Shown here one piece after another: positions 11,222-23,894 of a stretch of DNA of 64,000 bases (position 1 is its first letter; every line of letters begins with the position of its first letter). Source of the stretch: Aspidapion aeneum (Eukaryota; Arthropoda; Insecta; Coleoptera; Brentidae). The position numbers and the translations under genes are program-made. Below the pieces are notes generated by a model. The model worked only from the letters and a program-made list of their open reading frames with translations, had not been told where the DNA came from and did no database searches. The stretch is taken from positions 15,818,087 through 15,882,086 of the forward strand of contig OY755038.1 of assembly GCA_963576565.1 (NCBI GenBank). Reading direction: 5' to 3'.

Positions 11222-12339
11222 TACAGGGTGTTCGGCACATGAACCTTCAAAATTTTTTGGGATATTGTTGGGGTCATTTGCTACCTTTTCAACATTGGAA
11301 CTTGGGTCCTAAGAGTCACGGCTAAAGAGATATGAATTTTTAATTTTTTTTTCTCAAATTATCCAAAATCCCACCTTTAAACCCTCGTAAGCTTTTTATT
11401 AATGTCTGGAAAAGCACCATTTTTTTAAAATATTTCTGTAATCTTATGCTCCTTCAACTAATTAATAGATTTGTTAAAATTGATGTACCAAAGGGACATA
11501 CGAGGTTTTTTATTGAAGAACATTAGTGATTTTGTAAAAGAAAATCAATTTCAAAATTAAAAATCAAAAAAGTATCGACAATTGAGAACTTCATTTTCTT
11601 TTAAAAACTTCTTTATTTGATTACCTTTCTAACGGTATGCTACACATTGATAAAAAAAACATCTCTGCTTTAAAATACGGATATTCCGTCAGAAGGGCGA
11701 GACTCGCTCGGAATTGGTAAGAAAAACAATTTGATGTTTATGATCGTTTACCTACTTAAACAAAAGTTAAACTTTTAACAATAATGGTATTGTGTTCTTT
11801 ATTTATAAATTTTGTTCGAAACGATCATAAAAATCAAATTGTTTTTCTTATCAAGTCCGAACGATTATTGCCCGTCTCACAGAATATCCGTATTTTAAAG
11901 CAGAATTGTTTTTTTTAAATCAATGTGTAGCATACCGTTAGAAAGGTAATCAACTAGAGAAGTTTTTAATAGAAAATGAAGTTCTCAAGTGTCGATACAT
12001 TTTTTAATTATTAATTTTGAAATTGATTTTCTTTTACAAAATCACTAATGTTCTTCAATACAAAACCTCGTATATCCCTTTGGTACATAAATTTTAACAA
12101 ATCTATTAATTAGTTGAAGTAGCATAAGATTACAGAATTATAAAAAAAATGGTGCTTTTCCAGACATTAATAAAAAGCTTACGAGGGTTTAAAGTGGGAT
12201 TTTGGGTAATTTGAGAAAAAAAATTACAAAATTCTCTTTAGCCGTGACTAAGGACCCAAGTTCCAAGGTTGAAAAGGTAGCAAATGACCCCAACAATATC
12301 CCAAAAAATTTTGACGGTTCATGTGCCGAACACCCTGTA
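11222..12339. mobile_element. Foldback element FB1 (1.1 kb)
   Basis: The termini are TACAGGGTGTTCGGCACATG and its inverse. The two arms, about 520 bp each, mirror each other throughout; for example CCTCGTAAGC-type and CGGATATTCCGT-type blocks face each other. A loop of about 70-90 bp is centred near 11780. It sits in TATA-rich flanks. No coding sequence is seen. Confidence 0.9.
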
Positions 12340-12386
12340 TATATATATATATATATATATATATTTCCTAAAAAACTGTTTGTATG

Positions 12387-12450
<64 letters not shown>
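12337..12450. repeat. Interrupted (TA)n microsatellite
   Basis: Two TA runs (about 12339-12363 and 12391-12450) are split by a short TTTCCTAAAAAACTGTTTG segment. They lie directly next to the foldback end. The open frames crossing here are artefacts of the TA repeat. Confidence 0.95.
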
Positions 12451-12451
<1 letters not shown>

Positions 12452-12469
12452 CAAATCGATTTTGACCAT

Positions 12470-12545
12470 TGGCGGTTCTACGGGAAGCGAGGGGGGGGGG
12501 GTTAAAGGGGGACAATTACCCCCGCCCCAGAACCCGAAAAAATAT
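12470..12545. repeat. G-tract repeat fragment
   Basis: TGGCGGTTCTACGGGAAGCG is followed by a run of about 11 G, then a C-run (CCCCCGCCCC). It resembles one end of the G-tract family seen at 19806, 37661 and 38545. Confidence 0.45.
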
Positions 12546-12768
12546 GTAAATTATAAGAGCGGCTAGCTACTACAGGTAAGTTAAAGGTTGAAAAAAATTA
12601 TATTTTTGTGGACTTGCATTATGAAAAAAGCACTCAAGGAAGAAATTGCCTGTGGAAAAAACTGCACACAAAAAAAAGCCCCAAAATTTTGATTAAATTG
12701 AAAAGAACTTGATCAAAGTATACACGGTAAAGTTACGGAAATGGTACATTTTCAAAGCCATTAGTGAA
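12546..12768. other. No recognisable gene
   Basis: AT-rich spacer without recognisable content. Confidence 0.3.
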
Positions 12769-13036
12769 TTATTGAAATACAGCCAGGCTATAATTGTGCC
12801 AGGCACTATTTTGACACATTCACATTGAAAACTGACAGTTAATCCTTCAAAATTGACATACCAAAGTCGAATTTAAAACTTTCGTCGTTTATTTTCTAAT
12901 TAATAAAAGAAGGCACTATTTATTCCGGTTCATATATTAAACAAAGGCCGTGTGTTGAAGGATCACAGGTGATATTACAATGTGAAGGTGTCAAAATTGT
13001 GCCTGGCACTATTATAGCCTGGCTTTATTTCAATAA
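12769..13036. mobile_element. Palindromic MITE, about 268 bp
   Basis: The left end TTATTGAAATACAGCCAGGC and following TATAATTGTGCC face the right end GCCTGGCTTTATTTCAATAA. The imperfect arms run about 65 bp and include GTGCCTGGCACTATT on both sides. There is no coding capacity and no second copy in the window. Confidence 0.85.
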
Positions 13037-13364
13037 TACTCTTTTAAATAAATTTACATTGTAGAGCTTCTTTATAAAGCAACATTCACATCATTAAAAA
13101 AGAAATTATATTTTTTTCAGCGGTGTTCACATTTTTTTGTGTCTGCGCGAAAGATTGCAACGTTTTTATATATATTTTACGTGCCGGTGTAAATATTGCC
13201 TACGACCTTAGGGTAAGAAGAAATATCTTACTCCATGCCTACGACCTACAAATAATACTAGTTTAATGGCCTATTTATGCTCTTAGGATAATTATGAACC
13301 TAGCGTCAACCATAAGAGGTTTTATTTATAGTTTTATTATTTTCAATCTTATTAAATCTTGTTT
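13037..13364. other. No recognisable gene
   Basis: Contains a local duplication of the phrase GCCTACGACC (near 13198 and 13240). Nothing else is recognised. Confidence 0.3.
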
Positions 13365-13885
13365 GATTTTTAAATTCACGGGTACTAAATTCCACGTTTG
13401 TTAGTATTATTTGACTTAAAAATTCCGCTGATTGACGCTCACGTGTCTGATGGCGGGTAAAAACGCTAATCAGCGTTGATCTGGCCTGAAAGACAGAAGA
13501 GCTGTCGTAGGTCACGGATGGTTTGTTTTTTTTTCTTTGCAATCGATCTTTTCATTGATCGATATATATATATATAGCAGTTTATTTTCGCCTACTCTTG
13601 TTCTAGTTTCTCTCGTATCTTGGTAGATTTAGATAGAGACTATTTACATAGAATTAGAGACAAAACCGTCTAACTAACTTCGCAAGTGTTTCACATTGAT
13701 CAAGCAGTGTTCTGAGGAGTCCCATAAGGACGAAACAGTTTACCGTCAACACTTATTAGGTGTCCATTAGATCTTGGACCCCCCGTGAGGTTAAGCTTTC
13801 AAGCTACCCACGGAAAAATATGAGAGAAACAAAAACTCCTTTTTACCCGATTAGCCACGAAACTTGTTTGATTTTTATAGATTTA
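13365..13885 (+). repeat. Dispersed repeat carrying a fossil hAT 5' end, copy 2
   Basis: The left half (13365-13570) is the inverted match to 8162-8345 and 8880-9040. The right half (13600-13885) matches 9060-9345. At 13706 it has CAGTGTTCTGAGGAGTCCC, a hAT-like terminus, followed by the block shared with the coding hAT copy at 34668-35230. The flank before the terminus (CACATTGATCAAG) is also shared between copies. This suggests the fossil is carried inside a larger amplified repeat. Confidence 0.7.
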
Positions 13886-14487
<602 letters not shown>

Positions 14488-14597
14488 TAATTATACCGTT
14501 GTTTGCTGGAGAGTACCATCAAACAACGATTATTCATAATAACAGATAAAATAATAAATTAAGCATAAATTCATTTGTCAACACTTTGAGCTCTATG

Positions 14598-16120
14598 TAC
14601 AGCGTGTCCCATTTTCGATGGGATTAAATGGGAAACTCGGTTATTATTAAAGATATCGATTTTCTGATTGCACCTTACCGTGCTCTTTTTTTGAGCCCTT
14701 AAAAATGGCGTAATCAGATTTTTGGTATACCCCGTAGTTTCGCTAATACAGGGAGTTTTTGAAAAAATTGTATTTTTAATAATCCCTTGTATATCGCTTA
14801 TTTTGCGAGATATTTTTATTCGGTAAAAACCTTTTCATGGCAACTTTTTTAGAAGAAAATAATAGCGTTGTCAACTTTTTAAAATATTGTTTAGTTTTTG
14901 AGATATTGTATTTATCATAAAAAAAATAAATACGAACCTGGATTTTTTTTATTACTATTTTGATTGGTTTCATGCTAGTATTATCATAAAATAATAAAAA
15001 TTTAAAAATTTTTTGTTTTAAGGTAAAAAAAAAAATAATATTTAAAAAAAAAATTAATCCGAACCTGGATATTTCCAACATAAATATAAATTAAAAATTG
15101 CTAGTTAAACAATTTTTAGTTTAACTGTTTTGATACTTAGCATATTAAAATGGTTTTACGTTAATTTACAGATTTATTTGAAACAAAGTCTACGAAAAAT
15201 ACAAAAAAAAAACAAACTATAAAAAATAACTAATTTTTCTGTTTACCATTATGTGTAAGACATTGTGGTAATTTTTCTTAACGCATTTTGCATAAAAATA
15301 TTTCTGCCATTTAAATATTGGGATTTTGTTGCTTGAATGAAGCAGTCAAACATATCACATTTTTCAAAATCTGGATATGGTCGATTTCTAGCCAGTTTAA
15401 AATAATTGTAAGCCATTCACAAAAATGACAAGTAAAATGACAATGTCAATTCCACGCTTTTGTTTTGTAAATTTTACGACCTGCTGTGCTACCATCAAAT
15501 AATTAGTAGGATATTATTTTTGTAACTTTTTAAGGTTTTTACTTTATTTATAAATCTTTTAATTATCATTTTAAAACAGATAAACTAAAAATCGTTCAAC
15601 TAGTGTGTCTTGCAATTTTTAATTTATAATTACGTTGGAAATTTCAAGGTTCGAACTATAATTTTTTTTTCAAATATTAAATAGTTTTTTTTAACCTTAA
15701 ATCAAAAAAATATTAAAGTTTTGTCATTTTAAGGTAATAATAGCATGGAACCAATCAAAGTAGTAATAAAAAAAATCCAGGTCCGTATTTAATTTTTTTA
15801 TGATAAATACCATATCTCAAAAACTAAACAATATTTTAAAAAATTGACAACGTCATTATTTTGCTCTAAAAAAGTTGCCATAGAAAGGTTTTTACAGAAT
15901 AAAAATATCTTGCAAAACAAACGAGATACAAGGAATTAATTAAAATGCAATTTTTTCAAAAACTCCCTGTATTAGCGAAACCACGAGGTATAGCAAAAAT
16001 CTGATTACACCATTTTTAAGGGCTCCAAAAAAGAGCACGGTAAGGTTCAATCAAAAAGTCGATATCTTTAATAATAACCGAGTTTCCCATTTAATCCCAT
16101 CGAAAATGGGACACGCTGTA
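14598..16120. mobile_element. Foldback element FB2 (1.5 kb)
   Basis: The ends are TACAGCGTGTCCCATTTTCG and its inverse. The arms, about 700 bp each, mirror each other, for example TTTCGCTAATACAGGGAGTT at left and its inverse near 15960-15980. The centre is near 15360. It is non-coding; the 101-aa minus-strand frame inside an arm is an AT-rich artefact. A piece of the same end recurs at 27484-27540. Confidence 0.9.
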
Positions 16121-16246
16121 CAGCATTTTTGGTACACAAAAAGTTATTAAAATGGACCGTGTGACCATTTCAGGGACACAGATTATTGATCGATATTTAA
16201 GGTTGTGACTAGTAACAACGCGGGGCTCACAGATTGTATTAAGTCT

Positions 16247-16883
16247 TAAGGCGGGCTCAAACAACTCCCGTACTTGGCAAATACACAATTATTTACGTAC
16301 TTGGCAAGTATATGAGCTTTGCGAATTGTGATAGCAAGCAGGGCGCTCACACAACGTGTACAATTTACAAGTACAGACAAGTATTGTATTGGTAAGTGTA
16401 CGAATAATCGTGAGCCCTTTGACTCGGCCCATTTTTGCCGACCACAAATGGAAAACCAACGAGTGACTAATTGTACAAGTCAAATCAAATCAAATCAAAT
16501 CAAAATTAGCTTTAGTAGTCAGAATACAATAGTATACATTGACAAAGCCTTGCTTATCTAAAGTACAAATATCCAACTAAAAGCTTCAAAACTATGGAGA
16601 TACATTAATCCCTATCAAAATAACAATAATAGAAAAACTAAATAAAGTTTAAAAATAAATTTAACTAACATTTGATGTACCTACTTTTAATTGCTAACGC
16701 CATAATTTTATTTAAGTTCAAATACAAAAATTGGCTTATTAGTCAGTTTACCAAAGTAGACATTGACAAAAGCCTCATTTATCCAATTATAGTCTATTGA
16801 AGTAACCCACTCACACGACATGGCAAGTATACGCAAGTAAGAAATATTTGCCAAGTACACGAGTCGTTTGATCCCGGCTTTAT
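16247..16883. mobile_element. TIR element, about 640 bp
   Basis: The left end AAGGCGGGCTCAAACAACTC and GTACTTGGCAAATA is matched in inverted form by TATTTGCCAAGTAC, CGAGTCGTTTGATC and CCGGCTT at the right end. The interior repeats ACTTGGCAAGTAT-type motifs near both ends. A retroposon tail at about 16478-16610 seems nested within it. No transposase is seen. Confidence 0.7.
16478..16610 (-). repeat. Retroposon 3' tail with (CAAAT)n run, probable SINE or LINE end
   Basis: A pentamer run (AAATC)n at 16483-16502 is followed by sequence with ATTGACAAAGC, also found at 48670-48690 next to another pentamer run, (CATTT)n. In the minus orientation both end in a pentanucleotide tail, as microsatellite-tailed retroposons do. 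No coding part remains. Confidence 0.5.
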
Positions 16884-17496
16884 GAATAGGATTGTTGATC
16901 TGGTCCGTACGTAAATGTTTTTGTGGCTGGTCCGAGGTTTTGTGGAGAGATGGCACCACGAGGGCATTTTGAATTCTAAATTAATTTATGCCGTCTATAA
17001 TATAGTTTCTATGGGAGTCAACATGTTAAAGTGGACAGGTCCCCCATCAGGCCCCTGGCGGATAAATTCCGAAACGCCGACCAATTTTCTAAACTGCGCA
17101 TGCGTCACTCGTTTAACTTGTTGGTTAGCGTTCCGGTTTTCAGCAGCCAATAAGAGTCCCCCCAAAATGTAAAAAATTGATATTGTAGAAAATTTAGTTA
17201 AAGAAATTTAAAGCCTAAACTTTCTAAAAATCGAAATTAATAAAAACAAAAACCGTCGAAAACAGAAATCGTTGAAACCGTAAATTGTAGGATGGTTTAC
17301 TTATCTACTGGGCGCTCTCAGCTGCGTCAGGTGTGGTCTTAGATAAAGAAGGAAATGGAATAATGTTTTATCTGGTTTTTAATTTAAAACCTAACATAAC
17401 CTAACTAACTCAATCCTTTTTTAACTTATTTTTACTTAAATTAACTCCTCTTCGACATTGCGGGAAAAAGTCAGGTTTAACTTAAGAAGCATCTAA
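16884..17496. other. No recognisable gene
   Basis: A somewhat GC-richer patch lies at 17030-17170 and has an 85-aa frame over it, without family motifs. Nothing can be assigned. Confidence 0.3.
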
Positions 17497-17857
17497 AAAA
17501 TAACCAAATCCAGTATGAGAGTGGTAAGTCATATGTAGGTGAAACGAAATGCCCTCTTCAGGTTAGAGTAAATGAACATCTAAAAAGTACCCAACTAGGG
17601 GATATTAAAAAATCCGGTTAAGCGGATCATGCATGGTCAAATGATCACATGCTGCGTTATAATGCAGTATAAAGAAGTTTTCAGTCAACCAAGTACGGAT
17701 ATACCAAACATATGGAAACCACTCCTTAAGGAGAACAAGCGTCTTAAGATTAAAAAAGGGGCCGGGCGTCACGGTTAAAGATACTTACTAACCGAAAGGT
17801 CTTGATTTAAAATAAATAAAGACAATGGAAGTCCGAAATTTTATTTCTACCTTATTC
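17497..17857 (+). pseudogene. Penelope-like element fragment: GIY-YIG region and 3' end
   Basis: The plus strand encodes GKSYVGETKCPLQVRVNEHL, then KSTQLGDIKKSG, a stop, and DHAWSNDH. This is the GIY-YIG endonuclease block that follows the RT in Penelope-like elements, where it nicks DNA for target-primed copying. A deletion removes the middle (WSEAK to the ALMQNKE-like part) compared with 43451-43936. It ends with the family's terminal sequence GACAATGGAAGTCCGAAATT, then TTATTTCTA at 17857. The RT is absent. Confidence 0.8.
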
Positions 17858-18941
17858 ATATGCAAATATAGTGTCAATAGTTTTGCCTGCATTTAAATAT
17901 AGGTACGTATTTACCTAACATTATTAAAGACCATGTTAAACGATGTTCTAATATTAACATTTGGGATCAAAATTTACTGCTGAATTAGTATCCAATCGAT
18001 TTTGTCGGTTTGGCCAAGTTCATTACGAAAACATGATAATAATAATCAACCATATACTTACGTACATATGTATGTCAATTCGATGCTAGAAGCAATCAAT
18101 CTCCTTAATCTGCGCATTGACCCCCCGATGAAACTCCTGGGTAGCTATTCTGGGTCTTGAACGATGTGATAGATCTCATCATATGCTTTGGCCAATGGCA
18201 AGCTTTAAATTAACTTCCATTGCGCAAGCTTCTTCTACGATCCGACCGAGAAACATTCAGTCGGTACGGGGCAGGAGAACAGGTTTCACTTCAAACGCGT
18301 AGAATTCACTAACTCTGAAGAGCGGCCGACTATGCCATTGGTCGAGACAAGTCATTTCGCACAACACGTTACCGCTTGGAGTTTGCTATTGGTCAAAGCG
18401 TGTGATGAGGAGCTACTCTGGAAGCTAATTCTTGAATTGTGTTCGTGTAAAATTTCATGCGAATGCTCACTTCGTTTGAGAGAGTGATCGTCTGTGTATA
18501 TTCTTGAGCGTTCCCGGTCGTTGAATATTCGCCGGTGAACGTTCTTGTGCTATTCTATGAATGGCGCTATAATCGCAAGGAAAATGATAGAAACTTGCGT
18601 GGAGAGCAAAACGTTTTGTTTGACATATTCCCTTTATATGTCAATGTTTGTTTGTATCTTTGTTTGATAGAAGATTTCTGTATTCTGTTTTTTTTCGTTT
18701 GTTTGTAGTATTTTTTTTTTAATTGAGTTTAATGCAGCACATCTTTTTACGGTATGTACCTCCATTAGTTTTAAAAAACCGAAATGCTTAAAAAAACCAA
18801 ACGGCCTTACCCCTAGATGCACCGTAACAAGGCTTAGCTATTCCATTCTCCCTCTTTGTTGTTTTGTATGTGAGCAACAAGGACTTACGCAAGCGCGATT
18901 AAGTGATTTATCCAAGAAATATGTTTATGGTCGTTATGATT
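17858..18941. other. No recognisable gene
   Basis: Contains a GC-richer tract (18120-18560) without a sustained frame or family motif. A phrase near 17995-18060 loosely resembles 26500-26530. No function is assigned. Confidence 0.3.
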
Positions 18942-19445
18942 ATAAAATACTCTGCCAATATATGGGTACTTAAGCTCACACTAGGTACTATAGTTATAGT
19001 GCACGTGTGAGCCAATATAATGAAAAACTAAAATATATCTTTTTAATTCCAGACACAATTACCTTTCGTTTGATACCACACAAGCCATTTTTTGACTCAA
19101 ACTAATTTTTGAAATCTACCCCCACCCTTTAAAAAAAAACTAAAATGTATTTTGTTTAACTCCAGACTCAATTACCTTTCGTTTGATATCACACACGCCA
19201 TATTTTCACATAAACTCTAATTTTTGAAATCTAGGGTGGCACCTTTTATTTGGCTTGTGTTCGGTGGATTTTGTTTATTTTTAAATATACCAAATTTCAT
19301 TCAAATGAGGCAAGCGGTTTTTGAGTTATGCGCGTTGGTCGTTACAGACAGACATACAGGTAGACAGACAGACAGACGGCACGACAAAAAAGTCAAATTG
19401 CCTTTAGAACTTGGTGTTCTTGCCAAGTATGCCCACAATTTATAA
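18942..19445 (+). mobile_element. Hairpin-capped repeat family H, copy A (right end lost)
   Basis: Begins ATACTCTGCCAAT and a hairpin whose arms are GCTCACAC and GTGTGAGC (about 18975-19012). Two copies of a 111-120 bp unit follow (GACTCAATTACCTTTCG and GATATCACACACGCC motifs), then TTTTTGAGTTATGCGCG and a (CAGA)n run at 19347-19378. The right terminal hairpin of copies B and C is missing. It is non-coding. Confidence 0.8.
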
Positions 19446-19805
19446 AAATGTGCGTGACGTCAATTTTGCCATCTGTTTATAATATAGGGCTGTCTAACAA
19501 AACATATGATCAAATCCAAGATGTCTTCCATGGGACAAACAAACCGATTTCCCATAAGCCGTAATGTTAACAAAAACGTAAATTTTACAAAAACGACAAG
19601 AGCTTTAGTCTCAAAAATTAATCAGTTTTAAGAACAGATCCTTTGTGCATATGGGAAAAATGCGTTCTTCTTAAAAATATTAAACTAAAGCGAGAAAATC
19701 TGAAATAAAAGGGACCATGTTTTCTTCAAAAAAGTAGGTTATGTTTTTGTTTATTTTGTTTTTTTTAAAACTTTTTCTAGTTTTTTCACTTATTTTGAAT
19801 TATTA

Positions 19806-19965
19806 CATGGGCGCAGCAAGGGGGTGGGGGGCTAGGGGGCCGGACCCCCCAAACCACATATTTTTTTAGATATTTTCCATATATTTCATGAGTAAACAGA
19901 AAAAATAGCATAAAGTACATCATGAGACCTCTGGGGCCCCCCAAAGGTTTTTGAAGTTTTTTGAC
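19806..19965 (-). mobile_element. G-tract element, nested copy
   Basis: GGGCGCAGCAAGGGGGTGGG, GGCCGGACCCCCC, an AT-rich core and CTCTGGGGCCCCCC. Read in reverse complement it follows the same order as 38545-38725 (GAGGGGCCC, AT core with CATATATT/GGAATATATG, GGGGTCGGACCCC, then GCGCCCATG). It lies in the left arm of FB3 and has no counterpart in the right arm, so it inserted later. Confidence 0.7.
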
Positions 19966-20207
19966 CAATGAATCAATGAACTATCAGCCCAAGGTAGGGG
20001 AAAGTAGTTCTATTCAAAGAGCTCACTTCAAGGCTCACTTAACAGAGACGAAATTGAAATAGACTAAACTTTTCTCATCAGATTCAGGTTTTCTATTAGG
20101 ATCTTTTGTTGTACTTGACTAAACCTTTTGCTAAGTAATAGGCCTTCTATAGGATTAAACTGTGAAAAATATTTCACTATGATTTTTAGGTTTAGACAAA
20201 GTTTAAT

Positions 20208-20237
20208 CACGGATCACCTTAACAAAGGTGATCCGTG
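20208..20237. repeat. Perfect 13-bp hairpin
   Basis: CACGGATCACCTT and AAGGTGATCCGTG are separated by a four-base AACA loop. It lies in the unpaired centre of FB3. Its role is unknown. Confidence 0.9.
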
Positions 20238-22257
20238 GTTTAATTGTTTTAACCCTCCAGTAGTAAAATGAAAAAGAGGCACAACTTATAGGTAGGTCAG
20301 TCCAACAGATCAATATGCACATATAAGTTCCAACCAAGGTTGGTCAAGCAAACTTCTAATAAGTACTTTACAAAATATGTTTATTTAAAAAAATATAAGT
20401 AAACATTATATAAAAAAAAACTTGCAAAATTAAAATACAGTTTTTTCTTGTCATTGGCCTCACACACCATACATCACCATATGATTTTCCATGAACTATA
20501 ATACATAGGGCTTAAGTACGGTCAAATTCATCAGCTCACAACAGTAAGTACTGTTCAAATTTTACAACAGTACAATATTCGCTGTTGTATTACTACTGTT
20601 ACTATTACTTTTATTACTGTTTTTTTGTAACAATATTTGCTCAATTATGTATCTAAAAGTTTATGCAAATAAACATATACTCTACTCTACAATTGGGCGT
20701 AACAGCATATGACCCATTAGGAGTATTAGAACCCAAATTTTTTTGAGAGAAATAGAAAAAAATATCTGAGAGAACTTATTTGTTTTTCTTGTGGTCATCA
20801 AAGTCAACAAAGATTACTTTTTTATCCATCTATTATTAATGATGGCAAAAAATTTTTTTTTGGTAATAAGCTCAGTACAGTACCTGAGAAATTTCACAAC
20901 AGGACTTGTAGTAGGCCCAGTCAGATACTATACAAATTTTACGGTGTACAAGTTTTAGGTGTCAAAAAGCATGGAAATAAAGGAAAATTTGCACCAAAAT
21001 AGTTTAAGATAAAAAGAGGTTTGAGTTAGGGAGACTGTCAAACTCACCAGTTTATTCTAAACTGTTTTGAGGTCTGTAAAATAAATATTTATTAAAGAAA
21101 AAGAAACTTTGATGATACAGGACTTCACTCGACACTATACAGGACGCTACACTACCAAAAGTTTATTTAAGGTTCTGTAGGATGGTGTACAAATTTGGTT
21201 CAGCTCATTATTCACACTTTAACCTCATATTGTTTCCTTTTCTTTCTCCTCGGGACCCTTTTTTCAACCATCATTTTTAAAATTTTTCAACCATTTTGAA
21301 ACAATAATCCATTCAGGAGAGACCCAGTCATGATCATTGCTGTATTCTAGTTTTGAAAGTTGCTTGCCTAGAATAGTAAAAAAAATCATAGTGAAATATT
21401 TCTTACAGTTTAACACAATTCTATGTTACACTTCTGCAAAAGGTCCACTCAAGCACAAAAAAAGATCCCAATAGAAAATGTTGCCAAAATGGCAGTTACA
21501 CATTTATCCAAAACAAACCTGACAAAAAACTTTCGAATATTTCAATTTATCCTCGTTAAGTCAGGTAATAGAGCACTTATCCACTTTCTTTTCCCTTCTT
21601 TGAGCTGATACCTAGTTCATTTAAATCAAGATGATTTTTTAAGGTCAAAATACTTGGCATTCCATCAAAACTAACATTATCAAGCTCTCCCCAGCTGCCA
21701 CAATTCATAACAGCACAGAAACTAATAATAATGATTCAAACTGAGTAAAAAACTGGAAAAAAAAAGTAAAAAAAAACAGAAGTAAATAAAAACATAACCT
21801 GACTTTTGAACAAAACATGGTCCCTTTTATTTGAGATTTACTGGCTTCAATTGATTTTTTTTAAGAAAAACGCATATTTCCCATGTGTACAAAGGTTCAA
21901 TACTTAAAACAGCATCTTTGTTGTAAATTAAATCGTTTTACTTTTTTTAAAAATTACGTTTTTGTTAACATTGCGGCTTATGGGAAAACGCTTTGTTTGT
22001 CCCATGGCAACCATCTTGGATCGAAAAACAGCTGATCGTGACAGTTCGTTAGACAAGCTAATTTGCTTTAACTTAACCTCAAATTTGTAATTTTAAAAAA
22101 CTGGGGATTTGTTTACATATTTGCAGTGTTTTTGCGGGTTTTTGTTGAGTTTGTGTTGCAAAAGATAAGTAAAATTGAAAATATTTGATTAGAGAGTTGA
22201 TGCTGCTGATGAGTTAAGAACCCTGATGAAAATAAAATTAACCAAAACAAACCACAT

Positions 22258-22972
22258 AATAAAATACTCTGCCAATTTATGGGCACTTAAGCTCACACTA
22301 GATACTATATTTATAGTGTACGTGTGAGCTAATATAACTAAAAACTCAAATATATTTTATTCAACTCTAGACTCAATTACCTGTCGTTTGATACTACACA
22401 AGCCACGTTATTACTTAAACTCAAATTTGTGAAATCTACCCCCACTTAAAAAAAAAAACTAAAATGTATTTTGTTTAACTCCAGACTCAATTACCTTTCG
22501 TTTGATATCACACACGCCATATTTTCACATAAATTCTAATTTTTGAAATTTACCCCCACCCTTTTTTTGTTAAATAAACTAAAATGTATTTTGTTTAACT
22601 CCAGACTCAATTACCTTTCGTTTGATATCATACACGCCATATTTTTACATAAACTTAATTTTTGAAATCTATCCCCACCCTTTTATTTGGCTTGTGTTTG
22701 GTGGATTTTGTTCATTTTTAAATGGGACCATCTCGAGCCAAAACCCAGCTTAGGTACCAAATTTCATTAAAATCGGGCTAGTGGTTTTTGAGTTATGCGC
22801 GACATACAGACAGACAGACAGACAGACAGACAACACAACAAAAAAGTTTCAAAATCATCTGAAACGCAAAGATATATAAAATTTTTTGAAATCGGAGCAA
22901 CTTTTTTTTTCTCGAAAAAATTAGGATCACTATAGCTCACACTACTATACTATAGTATATGTGTGAGCTAAA
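22258..22972 (+). mobile_element. Hairpin-capped repeat family H, copy B (complete)
   Basis: Left cap: ATACTCTGCCAAT plus a hairpin with GCTCACAC/GTGTGAGC arms (about 22294-22330). Three copies of the 114-120 bp unit follow, with marker ACTCAATTACC at 22371, 22485 and 22605. Then come TTTTTGAGTTATGCGCG, (CAGA)n at 22806-22831 and AAAATTAGGATCAC. The right cap hairpin is TAGCTCACAC...GTGTGAGCTA (about 22933-22971). Confidence 0.85.
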
Positions 22973-23377
22973 AAGAGGTTAAAAACTATAAAGCTATTTT
23001 TGCCGTCATTTTTAATGGCTCAAAAACTTTAAAATGCTTATATCGTTTGTAATGTTAACGAAATTAACGATAACATCGACTAAAATTGTCGTTATTTGAA
23101 GCGTCCAGAAACTCCCTAGCAAACCTATACATTTTAACGCACTTTTTAAATACCAGAGGGCAATAATGCAAGGTTTTTCTCTAAAAGATAAACAACAGTA
23201 GGGTCAGTAAGTAAGTAGTAAAAAATAAATATATATTTATTTTTAGATATCTCTTTAGGTCTTGGGAATGCTAAAAACAAACTTTTTTGTTTAATTTTTT
23301 CTCAAATTCATAGTTCTTTTAATTAAATAAATTCATTGAATTAAAACACTTAGCCACGTGATTCAAAACAGGCAGTC

Positions 23378-23410
23378 TACCAATCAGCTGAGAGTGACGT
23401 CACAAAACAG
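23378..23410 (+). promoter_or_regulatory. CCAAT and CRE-type promoter elements before the YqaJ-like exon
   Basis: CCAATCAG at 23380 and the palindrome TGACGTCA at 23395-23402 lie about 140-160 bp before the ATG at 23541. TGACGTCACA followed by CAGTAAAC is repeated in inverted orientation at 24495-24470, before the THAP exon. Confidence 0.5.
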
Positions 23411-23540
23411 TAAACGCCTCGAACGAACCTATTTTCTGTGTTATTTTCTTATGGATGGTAATGTTTACTTTGGTTTAAAGTGCGAATTATCGTCCTAAAT
23501 TATATTTTATTTTGTGTTTTGCTTAAAAAAAACATTTTCC

Positions 23541-23668
23541 ATGGAAAACGGATTCTCCAAAGCCGAGAGCTCCAACTTGCCAATGCTGAATTCCTTTATG
23601 GTGGCAGTCTTCTTTGCCAACAACAGTGATTTTTGTTCTGCGGAATTTAGAAGCGTTAAAATGTTGAT
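23541..23668 (+). CDS. First exon of a YqaJ/SWIM-type protein gene (fragment)
   Basis: The ATG has a favourable G at +4. 42 codons are open and end at a consensus donor (GTAAGT from 23669), with phase 2. The product starts MENGFSKAESSNLPMLN, then SFMVAVFFANNSDFCSAEFRS. From memory, this start is shared by a large insect protein family that continues with a SWIM-like cysteine/histidine block and a YqaJ viral-recombinase exonuclease domain, and is often repetitive in beetle genomes. I see no continuation after the intron start, so the catalytic part is missing. Upstream CCAAT and CRE-like sites suit a promoter. The family call rests on the N-terminus only. Confidence 0.6.
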
Positions 23669-23894
23669 GTAAGTATTCGATGAGTTGATTTGTATATAAC
23701 TGAAAGTTTTTTTACGATATTCTTCGCCTACTTTTACTTATTTAGATTTTGAGGTTAATTTATATGTTTTGCTTTTTTGTTTAATATGCCACTTACAATA
23801 GATTCATTATCTGAAAAAAACAAAAATAAAAATCATGTAATAAACCGAGGGAGGGACAGGTAGGCAAAAAGTATACAACGACCAGCAATACTTA

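Larger units (their letters stand above)
19491..22055. mobile_element. Foldback element FB3 (2.6 kb)
   Basis: The outer ends TGTCTAAC and GTTAGACA face each other. Inner blocks are matched in inverted form: ATCCAAGATG, CATGGGACAAACAAA, CCCATAAGCC and AATGTTAACAAAAACGTAA at left correspond to 21950-22020 at right, and AAAGGGACCATGTTTT corresponds to 21820. Further mirrored blocks (AATATTTCACTATGATTTTT near 20166 and its inverse near 21385) show the arms extend inward, with about 1.2 kb of unpaired centre. A G-tract element is nested in the left arm. No transposase-like frame is seen. Confidence 0.8.

Noticed and set aside
12202..12566. Open frames rich in Tyr-Ile
   Set aside because: They are produced by the TA microsatellite and the foldback arm.
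14776..15081. 101-codon minus-strand frame
   Set aside because: It lies in one arm of foldback FB2, is Lys/Phe/Ile-rich and has no counterpart logic in the other arm.
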